Origin: Polydactylus sextarius
Taxonomy: Eukaryota > Chordata > Actinopteri > Polynemidae
Length of the DNA: 64,000 nucleotides
Assembly: GCA_016801845.1 (NCBI GenBank)
Contig: CM028920.1
Location: 6,837,001 to 6,901,000, forward strand
Direction of reading: 5' to 3'
The translations under genes were made by a program, and so were the position numbers. The stretch's first letter is position 1. Each line of letters begins with the position of its first letter. Positions 46,046 through 59,670 of this stretch are shown one piece after another. The notes below the pieces were generated by a model that was not told the origin of the DNA, ran no database searches, and was given only the letters and a program-made list of their open reading frames with translations.

Positions 46046-47774
46046 ATGAGTTGGTTGAGAGGGGAGCCGAGAGAGGTGGATGGATGGGAGTAAAAAAGGT
46101 TGAGAAAATTTAGCAGGGCAAAGTTCAGCAAAAGGGGGGACAGATGCTGGAAAGGAGCTGTAGAAGAAAACTGGCAAAAGATGAGGACGAAGACTGATTG
46201 TTATTGAGTGAAGAGGGGGAAAAAAACGTCTGAGAGAGAAGGGGAGTAAAGCAGACATGTGGGATTAGATGTAAACTTAAGCAGGGTAGCTCACTGGGGG
46301 GTGTATTTGAGAGTACCTGTGGGACAACTTCGCAAAGTAGCCCTACAAGCATCCACATTCCCTGATGCTTCCAGCAGCTGTTCCAGCAGAGCACTCTGCA
46401 TGTCTTGTTTCTGGGAAACACATTTTCCAACCAATTGTGGGGTCTCTCTCTCCCTCTCTGTCGCTCCCCCCATCATGGGTAAAAACATATCAAAGCAGTG
46501 TGCCGTAGATCAGGAACACATTGGTCCTCTGGGGTCACTTTAAGAAGTGATTTTTACATTTTTTTTTCTCTGTCCTCTCCTAATTTTCCTCCATCTGCCG
46601 CTAGCACTCACTTTGTCATCCAAAACTGCTGTTAATGTTGACCCAGAGGCTTATTAAAGGAAAGTGTTAACGGAGGAGCAGTTGTCACATTACGAGAGCG
46701 CGGGATGATGTTCTCATTATGAGTCATTGTTTGAGTGATCAGTGTTTTTTTTGTGAGTTGCAGTGACTCCCTATTACACACAGCTGAATCCTATCTCTGT
46801 TGAAGCAGGTGTTGCTATGTCTTTCGATCCGATCTCAGTGTTTTCACTGGAATATTTACCTTTGTAAATTACAATTTCTAAATCTAGTTCCTGGTCCATT
46901 TGGCTTCGACCTTTAAAACACATTAGTGTGGATTCTTTAAGTTGGAGGAAATATTGAGTGTTTCACTAGAAAAATGGGAAAATTAAGGAAGCAGCTTTTA
47001 AATATCTTATAACATGTTGAAAACCTTGGAATTAAGAACTTATTGCAAACTTTTGAAGCCAGAAAAGGGTCGGGTGCTACCAAGTTCTCAAAGCTTCTAT
47101 GAATTCCCCAACAGGACATTGTCATATGATATGTTCAACTCTTTTTATCACAGTTCATTAAGGTATCTGACCAACTTAGAACCAGTAACTCATTATTCTT
47201 TTCACCCACCAAATGGGGCATTGGGATATTTTCTCTCATATCTTAGCAAACTTCTTTCACATAGTATATCTTCCAATCAAAACATTAGATCACAAGACAC
47301 TTATCTGCCATCTGTCCTAAATGAATGGTTGCAAAGGGAAATTAAAGAACTGACTCGATGGAAGACTATTTTAAACTCCATGGTCTTTGGCTTATTTTAG
47401 TGGCTTTCGTATTATGGACAGTTATTCTCTAACACTATTTAATCTGATCTCATTTGAAGTTTGTTACGCAGTTTCCAGTATTTATTTGTGTGTCTGTTGT
47501 TATATTTTCTGAAACTTGTGATACTGTCTTTCTGGACACGTCTCCATTTAAAAACAGGTTGTTAATCTCAGTGAGGTTTATCTGGTTGAGTGAAAGTTAA
47601 ACAAAACTCTTGAGATTTATCTTGGGACAATGTGGGAGAGATGTTTGGCAACCTGTGATTTAAACTACAATGAGACGCCCTCCAGATCCACTTTGGAATC
47701 AGAATAGAGTATGAAAGGAAAGTGCTATGTTCATATCTATCTTTTCCTTCTTCATCTTTATGTGTTCAAGGACA
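46046..47774. other. Unassigned non-coding DNA
   Basis: 46590-46740 is a repeat-free stretch with CpG words (acattacgagagcgcgggat) that may be regulatory. A 128-codon frame at 47014-47400 reads in an AT-rich region without any recognisable domain. Confidence 0.45.
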
Positions 47775-47870
47775 AGACATGACATCTTTATTAATACAGC
47801 ACTTTTCACACCCAAAGGCAGTGCAAAGTCCTTTATGTAAAGGTTAAGTAAAACATTAAAACACTGGTCA
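47775..47870. mobile_element. LINE-like tail fragment
   Basis: 'tttattaatacagcactttt' followed by 'cacacccaaaggcagtgcaa' and 'agtcctttatgtaaaggtta' resembles a common teleost repeat end (tttatacagcacttttcac ... aaagtgctttac). Only this end is recognisable. Confidence 0.5.
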
Positions 47871-48727
47871 AAGACACAAAGAAAAGTAAAATCTAAACAT
47901 GCATGCCGGTTTTACTTTACATGTGGACCAGTTAACTTTTGGGGTTTCAGATACATTTGCAATAAATGATATTTACACAGATTGGACTGACTGACGACAC
48001 ATATTGATTTTGACAAAGATATGTTCCCACAACACAAGAAGCCAAGAATGTATGAAGGCTCAAGGATGTCCTGTTTCAAAATGAACAATGACTATAAAAG
48101 CGCCTGGGATAATCGGGGAAATACTAAGCTTAACCAAACAAAGCTGCAAAAACATAACTACCAGTAAGTCTTACCTCAAGAGAGAAAAAAGAAAATCATA
48201 AAAAGCCATTCTTAAAGGCATAATCATGAGTTGTCAGTTTGCAGCACTCCACACTGTCTGCAATTCAAATTGTAGGCCTTGAAGAGATGGTAAATATGAA
48301 AATCTCATCATAGGCATAAACAGTGTTTAGCCTCTCTGACATCTAGCCGGCCTCCTCAGAGTAAAAGTTTGAGCGGGAGAAAAAGCCAAGATTCCTGGAG
48401 TACTAATATTGGAGGCAACAACAACTCTGAGTACGATGGTCTGAGCCATGGCACGGTTTGTACACATGTAAGAATATATCGTTTTTTTTATGACTCAACA
48501 AGGCTGGAAAAGAGCTAGGAAAAGAAATAATACACAAGTGGACCAGAACAATTTTGTTCTAATGAAGAGACCAAATACAAGTAACAAAGTCTGTAAAGAG
48601 TGTTCCAACATGTTGTAAACCTGTTAAACTTATTATAACAAATTGTACATGTCCTCATGTAATGTACAAATTTTAGGTTGGATGCAATTTTGTCAAGTTT
48701 AAATGCAACAAGGAAGCATTAGATGTG
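47871..48727. other. Unassigned non-coding DNA
   Basis: No gene or known repeat is recognised. Confidence 0.5.
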
Positions 48728-49075
48728 GGCTGAAATCAGTGGATTGATCACTCCACTGATCAAACCACAGGTGCAAGTGGTTTTGTCTGAATTGTAGCCC
48801 AGCCAGGAATTACTGAAGTGATGAAAACAAATCAGAGGATATTAACTACACAGATACAAGGATCAGAAAGTTATTTACAACCCTGAAGTTTTTACCTATT
48901 CTGATGCAACCAGTAAATATTACTTATTAACCGAAATCAGTGGATTAATGACCTGAACTACTGGGGGAAGTATTTTTTGTCTAAATGGAGGCCCAGTCAT
49001 GAATTATTTAAATAGTGAAAACAAAGAGTCCGATGTTAACTACCCTAATACGTTGTTATGGTTGAAATCGGTAGA
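48728..49075 (+). repeat. Diverged tandem duplication, about 200 bp period
   Basis: 'gaaatcagtggatt' occurs at 48732 and 48933. Both are followed by 'gtctgaattgtagcccagcc' / 'gtctaaatggaggcccagtc', then 'agtgatgaaaacaaa' / 'agtgaaaacaaag' and 'attaactac' / 'gttaactac'. A third start, 'gaaatcggta', appears at 49064. Non-coding. Confidence 0.75.
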
Positions 49076-52000
49076 GCTGAAGAACAAGAAATACACCCGC
49101 CAGGATTTTTTAACAAGGAGGATTCCAGAATGTCCAAAAATGGAAACCAGACACAGAATTAGCTAAAAAAATACTTGTTTTAGATGTAATTGGGCAGTCA
49201 TCCCACTTTACAAAGACAATAGCACACTACAACCAGTAGGAGGGCAGTAAATACAAAAAATATGAACGCATGACAGGCAACATCAGACTTGGTACGGGAT
49301 TGATCACTTCCACTTTCACTTTCCACTTCCACTTGCACTCATCCTGGCCACACCTGAAAAAATTATCATTCTAATTTTGGGTGCGGGTAGAATTCGGAAA
49401 TCGTTTATTTTGTCATTACATGACAACAGTAAAATGAGGAAGTAATGACAATGCAACATGGGTGAGAACAAAATGGTGGAAAAAATTGTGGTTGAGGTAC
49501 AGCATAAAGAATGAATCAAAGTGTTGACATGCCAAACACAGAAAATAGTAACTGGAGGGTTAGTAATTGGACACATCCAATTTTCCTTAAAGGGGGGAAA
49601 TGGGTTTTGAGGAGTGGTGACTAATAGAGGTGCGCCACTGTGGGGAAAGTGGATCAGTAAAAATATGAGAGTCGTTCCTCCAATGCTGTTGCCATACGCT
49701 TAAAGCCATGCTGGCACTGTAAAGAACAACATGTCATTGAACTGCTACCTCGGAGATTATTGTTCTTTCCAACTTTTCCAAATATTACAGAATTAAAAGC
49801 TGACTCCAGTAAATGTTAAGCTAAGTAACAAGCATTTTCATAACAAAGCCATGGATACTGTCATAGCTTTGGCTACTCAGTAGAAGATATGACTCATAAC
49901 TCATCCAGAAAGCTAATAGTTAATGACTTGTCATGGCATAATGCAAGAGATACATTGAATGAATGTTTTCCCAGACTTGTAGTCTCATAGCATTGAGACC
50001 AATTAAGAGTTAGGATTACATGTCAGAAGCCGTGACTTTACAACCTCTATGAGTAGCGGTGCTCCCAGCCAAGCAGTCTGCAAGCCAACCTGACAGCAGC
50101 AGCGGTCAAGCAGCTTCATGATTTCCCTGTCAGCAAGGTGAGTCAGGCCATGACTAACCAGCGAGACTAAACCACTATCAAGCGTCTACATCTATGGCAC
50201 GAGGGCCAGAAGGCATGATGTGTAGCACAGGAGTAATTCTATCTATTCCTTTCTATTCTCTGCTCTCCCAGAAATACAAGACACTCCCCTCTGTCTGAGA
50301 GACAGAGGGTGGGGTAGTTTTGTTCCTATGCTGGATCCTGACACGAACCTGGAAGACGTTGAGCCACAGGGGCCAAATGTCTGAGAGCTACCCAGTCCTC
50401 AAGGCACCCGGACCGAGAAATAAATGCCAGGAGGCTGCCTTGTGTGGGCCAGGTGTCTTCTTGGGGCTTGGACTCACAAGCGTAGAGTTGAAGAGTAGAT
50501 GGGGCAAAACATGGACAGCAGGAGCCTGTGCCGTAATTTCATGTTAATTGCGGTCTCAAATGTGCCATGTGCAGACAGATATGATGTACTCAAAGTTCCT
50601 ACCAAAATCATCAAAACATTGTTGATATTGATCCACTGGCATCAAATTTGACAAAACCTCATGTAGAAAAGTGGAAAAAGCTTCCCGTGGTGTGAACAGC
50701 AGCCTGTCGTCGGTCAGACCGAAGAGTGGACTGTTGACTTTTCATCCTTGTTTTTTTTTTCACATAACAAGACAGCAACTCCACTTTGACTTCACACTTT
50801 GTCCAAGATGAAAAGTTATACTTGTAGCTGTTAAAGTGCAGAGTCTGACAGGACACTGAAAGGTAACGAGTGAAAACTTTGAAGCAGACACTTGTTTACT
50901 GATGTACACCTGCTTAGAGTTAAAAGCTACATGAATATGATGGTAGAAGTGACTTATAGCAACAAACTTGTAGTTTTCAACCCCTCCATCCAGCGTTTTA
51001 GCATTTTTAATGTATTGCTTTGATTTGACGGCCTACAGCTTAACTATTTTCCTTCACTCTCACCTCTCCCATTAACTTCTTTTACAGCTGCAGCAGACAG
51101 ATGTTTTCATTTACAAAAGGGAAAAAAAAAATCTATCCATGATAAATCCCCTGTAAGGTATTTGCTCTGCACCAAACAGCAGACAAAGTTAGTAGCTGGA
51201 GAACATAGTGGAGAATGTAACACCTGAAGAGGCATATTTTACTTTCAGGAGATGATGAAAACCAAGACAGCTGAAAGTTTTGGAGCCAAAAACAATGCTG
51301 GCATCGCTCCACATCTGCTGGATCTGTAAATGTACAGCTGATGATGATATGACGGTAGAAAGTTACTGTTGTGTCAGAGTTTTTCCTCTGCCCCCTGACC
51401 CAACTAAAACTCCTATACCATTTTATGTCGTGTCACATACTTCCGATGTGAGATATACTTTCGTGTTAATCAATTTTGCTTTTTACATACACTGCATTTC
51501 TGATTTCATTTCCCATTTTATATGAAAAACCCTAGCGACACTAACAGGACTGAAGCTGCTGCTGTGCTGACATGCTGCTTTCACCACGTCGCCCCTGTAT
51601 ACACAGTGTTGCTCATCAGGATTTAAGCATCAGGAGTTGTCTTTGTAGTTTTGTTTAGAGAAGATCATCCTTTCACAGCCTCTTCATATATGTCTTACCA
51701 CTGTTAAAAGCAACTGTCAGCAATGTAGATTAATTATTCTTGTATCTCTGTTGATAACAAGTCAATGTAGAAGAGTGTGGCTTTAAAAACTGTCCATAAA
51801 ATCCAAGACGAGGGCTTCTCTTCTAATATTCAACAAATGAATGGTGATAAATCTGTTGTATCTGGAAGCTGAGAGCAATTTCTGAAACCATATCATTAGA
51901 AACTAAATTAAAAGACACTTCAGCATCTGAATTTGATCAAATTTAGTGTTTTAGTGCCTTCAAGAAAAAGAGTTTTTGCACTGAAACTTGCAGGAAATTA

Positions 52001-55000
52001 GGTACTTTTCCTTCAAAGCCTAAGAGTTTGTTCTTTAAGCCTGTGTTAGTGTATTTGTTTGTTGTTTCTAATGTCTGCACTGCCAACCGCATAACAGGGA
52101 TCTGCAAGAGCCTGGCCAGCCACCCAGACATGATGTAGAATTAAGCAGCTTTAAACCGCACTGAGCTAGCCAATCAGAAAGAGCCTAATGGGAATACATG
52201 GACCTGGGTATTTAGCTGTCACAGGGCCGTCAGCAGGAGATGGAGAAGCGACCACGCTGTGGTGCGGCAGTCTGTGATTACGCACCGCCGCCAGAGGAAA
52301 ATCAAAGCATTGATTACACTCTGCTGCTTGCTGTGGGCCTGGCCTCACAGACTCAGTGGTCAGAGATGACTGACACTCAAATGGCAATGGAGAGAATTTA
52401 CAGTTTTTTTTTTGCTTTTTTTAATGTAAAGCAGGCCTCCATAACTGATAATCAGGGATCTGATTTCTCTTTGGGAATCCAACGAAATGTTGATGCTTTT
52501 AGTGTGGTGAGCTCCCATTGTGTTGTTTATACACTTCTTCCAAATGTACCGTCAGCCATGCAAGACTTTGAGAGATACCAAAATCCTCTTCACACTCATC
52601 TCTGCCGCTGCATTGATGGAAACACTGATTACAGCGTTGCTTAGAGTGGAATTAGTCTCCACCACCGCACGTTGGTCAGGAGTGGCCGACGTTCAAGGAG
52701 TAATAGAGAGAGAAAGGCAGCCGTTTGCTTTTCCAGGGTGGTTTTGTTGTCACATTTACTTTTAGTTTTTCTCATCTTTGTCCTCTCCAGTTGTTCTCCA
52801 GGGCTCACAGAGTCTACACAGTCTACACAGCTTAGTGTGGCTCATTTTACTGTTCATGTAGCTGCTCTAACTCGCTGTGAAAATCAAACAGTGGAAACCA
52901 TTAGTCACCAAACATGGCATCTATTCGGGTTAATGATGTCTTTTGAACATAAAAAAATTTATATTTTAAAAGTTGTAATCATAAAGGTATAATGTTCTCA
53001 AAGTGATGATTTCAGATCCATTTCAGTTCTTTATAACTAGATTTAAACCACAGTTTGAAGATCTCTGTATGAAGCACTCAAATTTTCAGCCACTGAACAA
53101 GACAAGGAATGGTCTGTGGTAAGAAAATTGTTTAGAGAAAAGTTAAGATTTACTTTACAGTGTATAGTTCTAATGTATTAATATTAACCCGCCAGGATGC
53201 CCAAGGCAAATGTGAAGTGCTGAGTCACTATTAACTTCCCGTTTCTCTGACCACGTTATTTATAAAAGTATAAGCATAAAACTAAAAAGACAGAAATGTT
53301 AACACTAGAGTTGGACACAGGACACCAATCAGTTGAGGGCCTCCACAAAGCAGCTCCCATAGCTCGGATGATATCGGGCTTTAGCTGTGCTATTTCCCAG
53401 AAAATATTATACATTTACCTAACCACAAACTTGATGGCACCAAGAAAAGTTCATGCATTTGGGGTCCTTGAAATTCTTAGACCTAGGGGCTTAACAACAC
53501 AAAATATATTCAGTATAAATAATGTAAAACTATGAAAGCAAGTAAACTCATACAAAAATTAAAGCTAGACTTCAAAGCAATAAAAATACAAAACCAAATG
53601 TGGTGGTGATTTTGGCTGCTAAATCCAAAATTGGCAGATGACACCACTGTCTAGATGTGGTGGCTACTGTCTGGACACCATCCTATTTTTGACCCTGGCC
53701 AGCAAGATCTGAAACAAAGGTGCCAATGTAACACAGACAGCAATGACACTACATACTAGTGGTGGCAGTGAGTCACTTTATAGGTTTTCAGCCCCAATGA
53801 CACATAAGATCTAAAAAGATGGTGACCACATGAGAACATTACATGTAAGATGGGACCAAAAAAAAAAGAAGAAATTAATAAATCAGAACCCAGAAATTGG
53901 TCTAATAACAACCTAATAGCTAGACTGAATCCCGTCTACTCAAACATTAACGTAGCTTCGAACACTGCCATCTACTATGCATCGGTGTGGGATTTTTGGC
54001 GGTAAAATCTTTGCTGTTTGTGGCCGCAGTTCAGTATTCTAATATGAGGGAAGGGGGACGCTACAAAGAAATGTTAGTTTTACTTAGCGGAAGCATACGT
54101 AACTCTTAAGTTACACAAACTACCTCATAATCCATTGGTACTGTCCCTTATTAACTCATTATCTTGTCATGGCTCATAATCAACAAAGTTAAGCTTCAGA
54201 CTGCCTACGTATTAGCATTCACTAGACTATATTTTCCACGGTGGGCGGTAATTTTTTGGTGGAACATGCTCACATGTTGGTTCACGTTAACTCAATAACT
54301 GTCCATTACTGTGGTTTGAGGTGTCACTCCTGCTGAAGGAAGCATTTCGATGTATTGGACACCCAGTCAGTGTGAAGCTAGCTCCTAGTGGCTACGCAAT
54401 AGCACACAATGGTTTTTGGTCATGAAAATAAGATTAGCCATATGCTGACTTGACATGGGTCAACCATTGCTGGTTTCTATTGATGTGGTGCATGAAAAAT
54501 GACGTAAAGCCAGAGATAATTTAATGCACTATTGTCCTGTAGATTCCACTTCTGGCCACAGAGGTCACCACCATGTCTAACTGCTCAGCAAAAGCTATAT
54601 AGTTCTATTATAGTTCTGTCTATTTCCCTTTTTTTTTCTCTAAAATTATTTCAAAAGGCTGGCATCTTTTTAGTTGTAATTACCATGTTTTAACAAGAAA
54701 AATATTTTTCATTGTTGGCAGTTTTAAGGATATAAATCATTTTTATTGTTTTTCATCTTCATTCAAATGATTAAGATGATTGCCACCATTTCAAGCAAAA
54801 ACATGGTGAGTCGCCTTATTGGCATATTTAGACCCAACACATATGTTCACCCAAAACCAGTATCCTACCTGTTTAAATAACTCATATTACTGTTGCTGAC
54901 CGTCCCTCAAACTTAATCCCTCTTGACCCATCCACAGCTGGTTAGCAGCCCGTCGCCAGTCACCTTTAACCCCTCACCCAATATGGCTGCCATCTCTAAC

Positions 55001-56749
55001 AATTATCAGCAATTGGTCAGTTATTTTCTTAGGCCACTGAAATTACCATGCTGTCAAAGTAAGCAGGCGATAAAATGTAAATGCTTCCATTTGCAGATCA
55101 GAGTGTAGAGAGGTATGCACACTTGCACATGTGGGTAAACAGCCTCACACGTGCACCCAAAGATATAGAAATAGACCTAACACCAAATCTTTAAAATGAT
55201 TATCATATTAAAAAACTGGCAATGTTCTATAAATATATGGATATTTATAAAACTGCATTTCTGGGTGAAATGTCACCTAGAAATTCCATTCCAATGAAAG
55301 TAGCAGAGATTTAAAGCATGTGGACTTCCCCTTACTGAAGCACTCTAGCGGACTGCAGCCCAATTAAATCCCTATACACACTTTCCATCATCATTTCCAG
55401 ATTTATGACCCATTCCAAACAATACAGATCCTCCAATACAAGACTGATTTAGTGCTAGTTCCTTTGAATGAGGGAAAAAGTGAGATGGACAGAGTGGAAG
55501 GAACTATAATAGAGACATTAATGGTGGGTATTTGGTGACTTACGTTTGACAGCCGTGATTACTGGAGTGGTGAAACAACAGCACTTACAGGAAGCTGCAG
55601 ATTCTCATCCAGGGCTGGATTGCAGGATGGACTTGAGATTGATGTTAGGCATCAGCAGTGAGTGAAGGCTGCCATGTCACCAACACTGCCAGGGTTAGTA
55701 GTATGAGTCTGTGTGAGGCTCAGTGGGTAGATGAAGGTAAGGGTTAGGGTTCCTGTCCTTGTGGGATTACAGTGATACGATTTATAGACTTGCTGCAACC
55801 TCCACCCTTAAACCCCTAGATGCTACCTATCATTTCACCTTAAGATTTATCACTGGTGATAACTATAATATCCACCATTGCATTATCCACAATGAAGTTG
55901 ATTGGTCTTCCTAGGCTGGGAAACAAAACAATCCTTGGTTTCTGTTCACCTAGGAGGTCATTGATGGAAATTTACCACTGTATTTTGCAACGATGCTTGA
56001 CTGGAACTTTGGAACTTATCAAACTCATTCAAATGACTGGCTAGTGCTTTGGATCCCCTGAGTACGGTCCGAATTAGGCAAGTCAGACTTTTGTTTTAAT
56101 GCCACAACCTCTTGGAACAACCCTCAACACACTGTAAAAATTATTTCCCTAATATCTTATGGGCAATTTAAAACCATGATCACAAACCTGCCCACCTCAA
56201 CCTGTAGTTGTTTTAACTAATTTATCATCTCCTGTCAGTTTCTCTGTGTGTTATTTGTCTACTTGTAACTGTTCTAATTCTATGGCTTGTTTATATTTCC
56301 ATGGCTAACTTGACTGGAGCTGGTTTAGCTTGTTTTGGTGTGATGCCTTGAATTTAAGTAACATTCAGTTTGTTACAATGTGTGTATTGAAGCCAGTGTT
56401 TTTTTCCATCATCAATAACAGGCTCAGACCTATAAACGCAAATGTCTGTTATGCCATTGGTTGAGAGAAGGTCATGTGATGATGCGATGGGGTGTTTAGC
56501 CGTTGGCCGTTGGTCGTTGAGGAGGTGTTTACAGACACAGTTGACAACTATGTCCAAAAAAAAAATCTAGTAACAGTTTTACAAATAAAAAGGACGTAAC
56601 AAAAAAATGACTTTTAGAACAAATATTAGCTACTCTACAAAGATGAATGATGAAACACTAAGTTGGGCTTTTGATAGACATTTATGATGGAAACTGTTTA
56701 TTTCACAAGTAAACACAGTGGAATTTTTTTGTAGTCAAATAAGGATTTT
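49076..56749. other. Unassigned non-coding DNA, 7.7 kb
   Basis: No gene is recognised. A 134-codon frame at 52240-52644 begins in a GC-richer, repeat-free stretch (52190-52400) that may be a regulatory element; it has no domain and has a T-run-derived Phe stretch. 53600-54600 has the feel of an old transposon but no terminal structure was found. Confidence 0.45.
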
Positions 56750-56895
56750 AGGGTGGGACAGGGACACGGATTAGCGCTTTTGCCCCACAGCAAGAAGGTC
56801 CTGGGTTCGACTCCTGGGTTGGTTGCAGGGTCTTTCTGTGTGGAGTTCGCATGTTCTCTCTGTGTCAGGTTTCCTCTGAGATGGATGGAAATCAG
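56750..56895 (+). mobile_element. tRNA-derived SINE
   Basis: GGATTAGCGC near 56768-56777 resembles the A-box region (gtggttagcgc). GGTTCGACTCC at 56804-56814 is a perfect B box. The body 'tttctgtgtggagttcgcat' followed by 'gttctctctgtgtcagg' is the conserved post-tRNA part of a very widespread fish SINE. It is truncated at its 3' side. The 88-codon frame over it is an artefact. Confidence 0.85.
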
Positions 56896-57848
56896 GATTT
56901 TAGAGCAGGGTAATAGTTCAGTAATTGCTCTTCTGGTTAATGTGACATTTCAGTCAGTATTTCATACTTGTCTAACAACAGAAACAAGGAACTACATTTG
57001 TGCATATAGAATTCAGTAATGTTGTGGATATGCTAAATAGCTTATGGTTTTCAAGGTTTTGACCTGGTCATGTTTATACAAGGTCTACACACCTGCAGCA
57101 TCTGGTACATCTAGATACTCAACTTCTATTGTTGGAGCAATTATAAGATATGCAGAAATACTTAAAGTGTTTGTGGGAGAAAGGTCAGACTTTTATGTTT
57201 ATTATGTATTATTGTTAAAGCAACATTAACTACAGATTAATTAATAACCGTGGACATATAAAATAGCAGAACATGAAAATAATTTGCAATATTCAGGTAT
57301 CTCATAAATATAATCCAGGTGAAGATAAATGTACTTTATTACTTAACAATCTGTTTACACACTAGACATATTTCCACATGGTCTTCCTCACTCTTCACCT
57401 AGAGTTTACATGCTCAACTGCGACCCAAGTATCTTTTAATTAAACTTTCTTGCAAAGCAGTTGGTGGATGGCGATCTGTCTTTGGCCATATATACTCAGG
57501 TTGATGCCGCTGACAAGAAAAACAACAACAAAAGAAATATTTAAGTGCATTTTACTTCACGTCTTCTATTTTCTGTCTGATGTTTGCTCTTCAGATAGCA
57601 AATACCATTTATTATCGACAGATTGTAGACAATACACTTTGTATTGTAACTTGTCTGACAACGGTGTCTTTCTGGGGAGAGCTGTCCTGTCAGATTTTGA
57701 CATTATGATTCAGCACGATCCTGGAAACACAGGCTCAGTGGTACAGATGCCAGTGGTTTATTTACTTATTTGCTTGTGAGTGTGTGTATATATATATGCG
57801 TGTGAGAGAGTGCGTCCAATTAGTCTGAGACTTGTCTGTGTTTATGTT
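56896..57848. other. Unassigned AT-rich DNA
   Basis: A 109-codon frame at 57450-57779 has no recognisable domain. A short TG/TA run lies at 57778-57800. Nothing else. Confidence 0.5.
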
Positions 57849-58140
57849 GGGATGAAACTCCGCGTGGCGCCATTTTTGCTATTTACGCAACAACCTGCAT
57901 TCCGTCATGTTTGTGTTTTTCGCTGACAGCGCACGACGACTGACGCACAGGAAAAACAGGTCTACGTGCCTCCGTTCCACTTATTTTTCCTCCGGTGTCG
58001 TCTTCGGGGCAGAAAACATGTTCGACGGGGGGACTCTCGACTCTGGAAGCCAGAGGATCTGAGTCGTTTTTCCCATGAACGTGATGTCACGGCTCTTGCC
58101 TTTTTTTATTTTTAAACGTCAGCCATTTTCTGAGTGATTG
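57849..58140. promoter_or_regulatory. CpG-rich candidate regulatory block
   Basis: CpG density is clearly higher than in the neighbourhood (words such as actccgcgtggcgcc, acagcgcacgacgactgacg, ttcgacggggggactctcga). A TGACGTCA-like 'gtgatgtcacgg' lies near 58081-58092. No exon or transcription start is visible. It could be an unmethylated island or an enhancer. Confidence 0.35.
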
Positions 58141-58429
58141 ACAGATTCATGATGTAAGCAGCACCTCTTATATTTGTTTGGATAGCGTTGAGGATTATCT
58201 GCCAAGATGGTGTAATTTATTGACAAAGCTCTTTCCTAATGCATACTGTATGCACCGCAAAAAAAAAACAAAAAAAAAAACAGTGCTTTACAACTGTTCT
58301 CACACTATAAAGTTCAGGTGAGCCACTTGACATTTAGTGATTGTTTTAAGCCACATTAGTGCTTGTTTTTACGCGGTTTTCCTTCCATCTCTTCATCTTC
58401 GTGAGTTGATCTGTACATTTCCAAACGTC

Positions 58430-58665
58430 ACAGCGTCGATTACAGAAAAAGAAAATTCAGGGAAACACATACACGTACACACGTAGCCCGCTGTTCAGTT
58501 GGCCTCCGTTGCCAATGGCGACACTGCAGGAGCGCGTGCACATCGTGTCGCTGACTCACGCTCAGCGTCCATGAGCCAGGCGCCAATCAAAGGCAAACTT
58601 GTGTGCCACCGAGAAACCGCCGAGCCCATGCCACCCTGGCCTTTCTCTGCAGCTGTCACTGCTTG
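58430..58665. promoter_or_regulatory. Candidate conserved non-coding element, CpG-bearing
   Basis: A GC-rich, repeat-free segment ends at a polypurine tract and contains 'gccaatggcgacactgcagg' and 'gagccaggcgccaatcaaag'. The small frames over it continue into the purine tract and are not genes. Confidence 0.35.
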
Positions 58666-58668
58666 GCA

Positions 58669-58728
58669 GGAAAGAAAAAAAAAAAAGGACGAAAAGAAAA
58701 ACAAGAAGAAGAAAAGAAAGAAATAAAA
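58669..58728. repeat. Polypurine (A/G) tract
   Basis: About 60 bases are almost purely purine on the plus strand, followed within 15 bases by a CT-rich stretch (58737-58758). A triplex-capable arrangement is possible. Confidence 0.85.
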
Positions 58729-59199
58729 ATGTCTCATTTTCTTTCTCTCTCTCTCTCAAGTAAGTGACAGGTCTCAGACATTTGGCAAGGAAACTCAAAA
58801 CGATTGGAAAAAAAAAAAAAAACAACAAAACAACCCAAAAAAGCAACAAAAAGGGCAGTTTTTTCTTTGCTGTTCTTGTCAATAAATCAATGTTCTGACA
58901 AGAGGTTTGCAGATTATTATTCTAATTTTTTTTTTTTCGGAAAAGCACGCTTCCCTCTTTTTTGTGCTGCCTGAGAGAACAAATGAGAAAGAAAAGAAAA
59001 GAATCTAAATAAGGTCTGAAGGCAGAGGAAATCAGAACGGAGGAATAACACAGAGCTTGGGCAGTCAGTGTTCTCTGGCCCTCACAAATCAAACCACATA
59101 AAATTGTCCCAGGGTTTACAGGGGGAGATGTTTGACATGAGAGTTCTCCACCCAAACACATACACACACACACAGCCACAAGAACGTACAGTCATGTTT
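58729..59199. other. Unassigned low-complexity DNA
   Basis: A-rich and T-rich runs (58808-58840, 58926-58938) and a short CA run at 59160-59175. No gene. Confidence 0.55.
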
Positions 59200-59464
59200 T
59201 CATGCCTTCAGGGGACATTTCATTGACTCGCATTCATTTCCTGGAGACTTTCCTGGAAACCCTAGAGATCTCAGTTGTTGGTACCACATGTCTAACCTTT
59301 ATCTAAACCTAACCTTAACCAAACCTTAAGTCATGTCTTCACCTTAATATTTTGCTTTTTACATTATGAGATCTGCTTTTTATCCCCGTAAGGAAGACAG
59401 GTCCCCATATGTGAGTGTGTAGACAGGTTTAAGTCCCCACAATGTAGGAAAAACAGGTACAAGA
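59200..59464 (+). repeat. Dispersed teleost repeat with TAACCTTAACC motif
   Basis: 'attcatttcctggagacttt', 'taaacctaaccttaaccaaa' and 'aagtccccacaatgtagg' follow the order of a common teleost repeat that ends in CA repeats, as here. The CCTAACC words are part of this repeat, not telomeric DNA. Confidence 0.6.
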
Positions 59465-59670
59465 ACACACACCCACACTCATGTGTGCATACGCACACGC
59501 ACACACCCACACACACACACAGATGCAGAGATTGCAAGCATGTCTCGCCTCAATAGTCCTAGAGTCAAACAAATTGCTAAGGTCTGTGCAAACAAGAACA
59601 ATGTGTGGCAGGGTTCGGTCACACACACACACACACGCACGCACGCACGCACACACGCACACACACACAC
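59465..59670. repeat. (CA)n and (CACG)n microsatellites
   Basis: Two CA-rich tracts (59465-59522 and 59620-59670) flank about 100 bases of unique DNA. The second includes repeated CACG units. Frames across them on both strands are artefacts. Confidence 0.93.

Noticed and set aside
45866..46258. 130-codon Pro/Ser-rich minus-strand frame
   Set aside because: It is produced by the GGA polypurine tract at 45980-46045.
50030..50145. Exon-like stretch ending in a strong splice donor (CAAG then GTGAGT)
   Set aside because: No convincing acceptor with a pyrimidine tract, no open frame of note and no neighbouring exon. A single donor match is expected by chance.
52240..52644. 134-codon frame starting with ATG
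   Set aside because: No domain, and the Phe-rich middle comes from a T-run. The GC-richer start is more like a regulatory element.
55739..55753. Telomere-like GGGTTAGGGTT
   Set aside because: Only two partial units; not an interstitial telomeric repeat.
56753..57019. 88-codon plus-strand frame
   Set aside because: Its first part is the SINE at 56750-56895 read through; no protein family is recognised.
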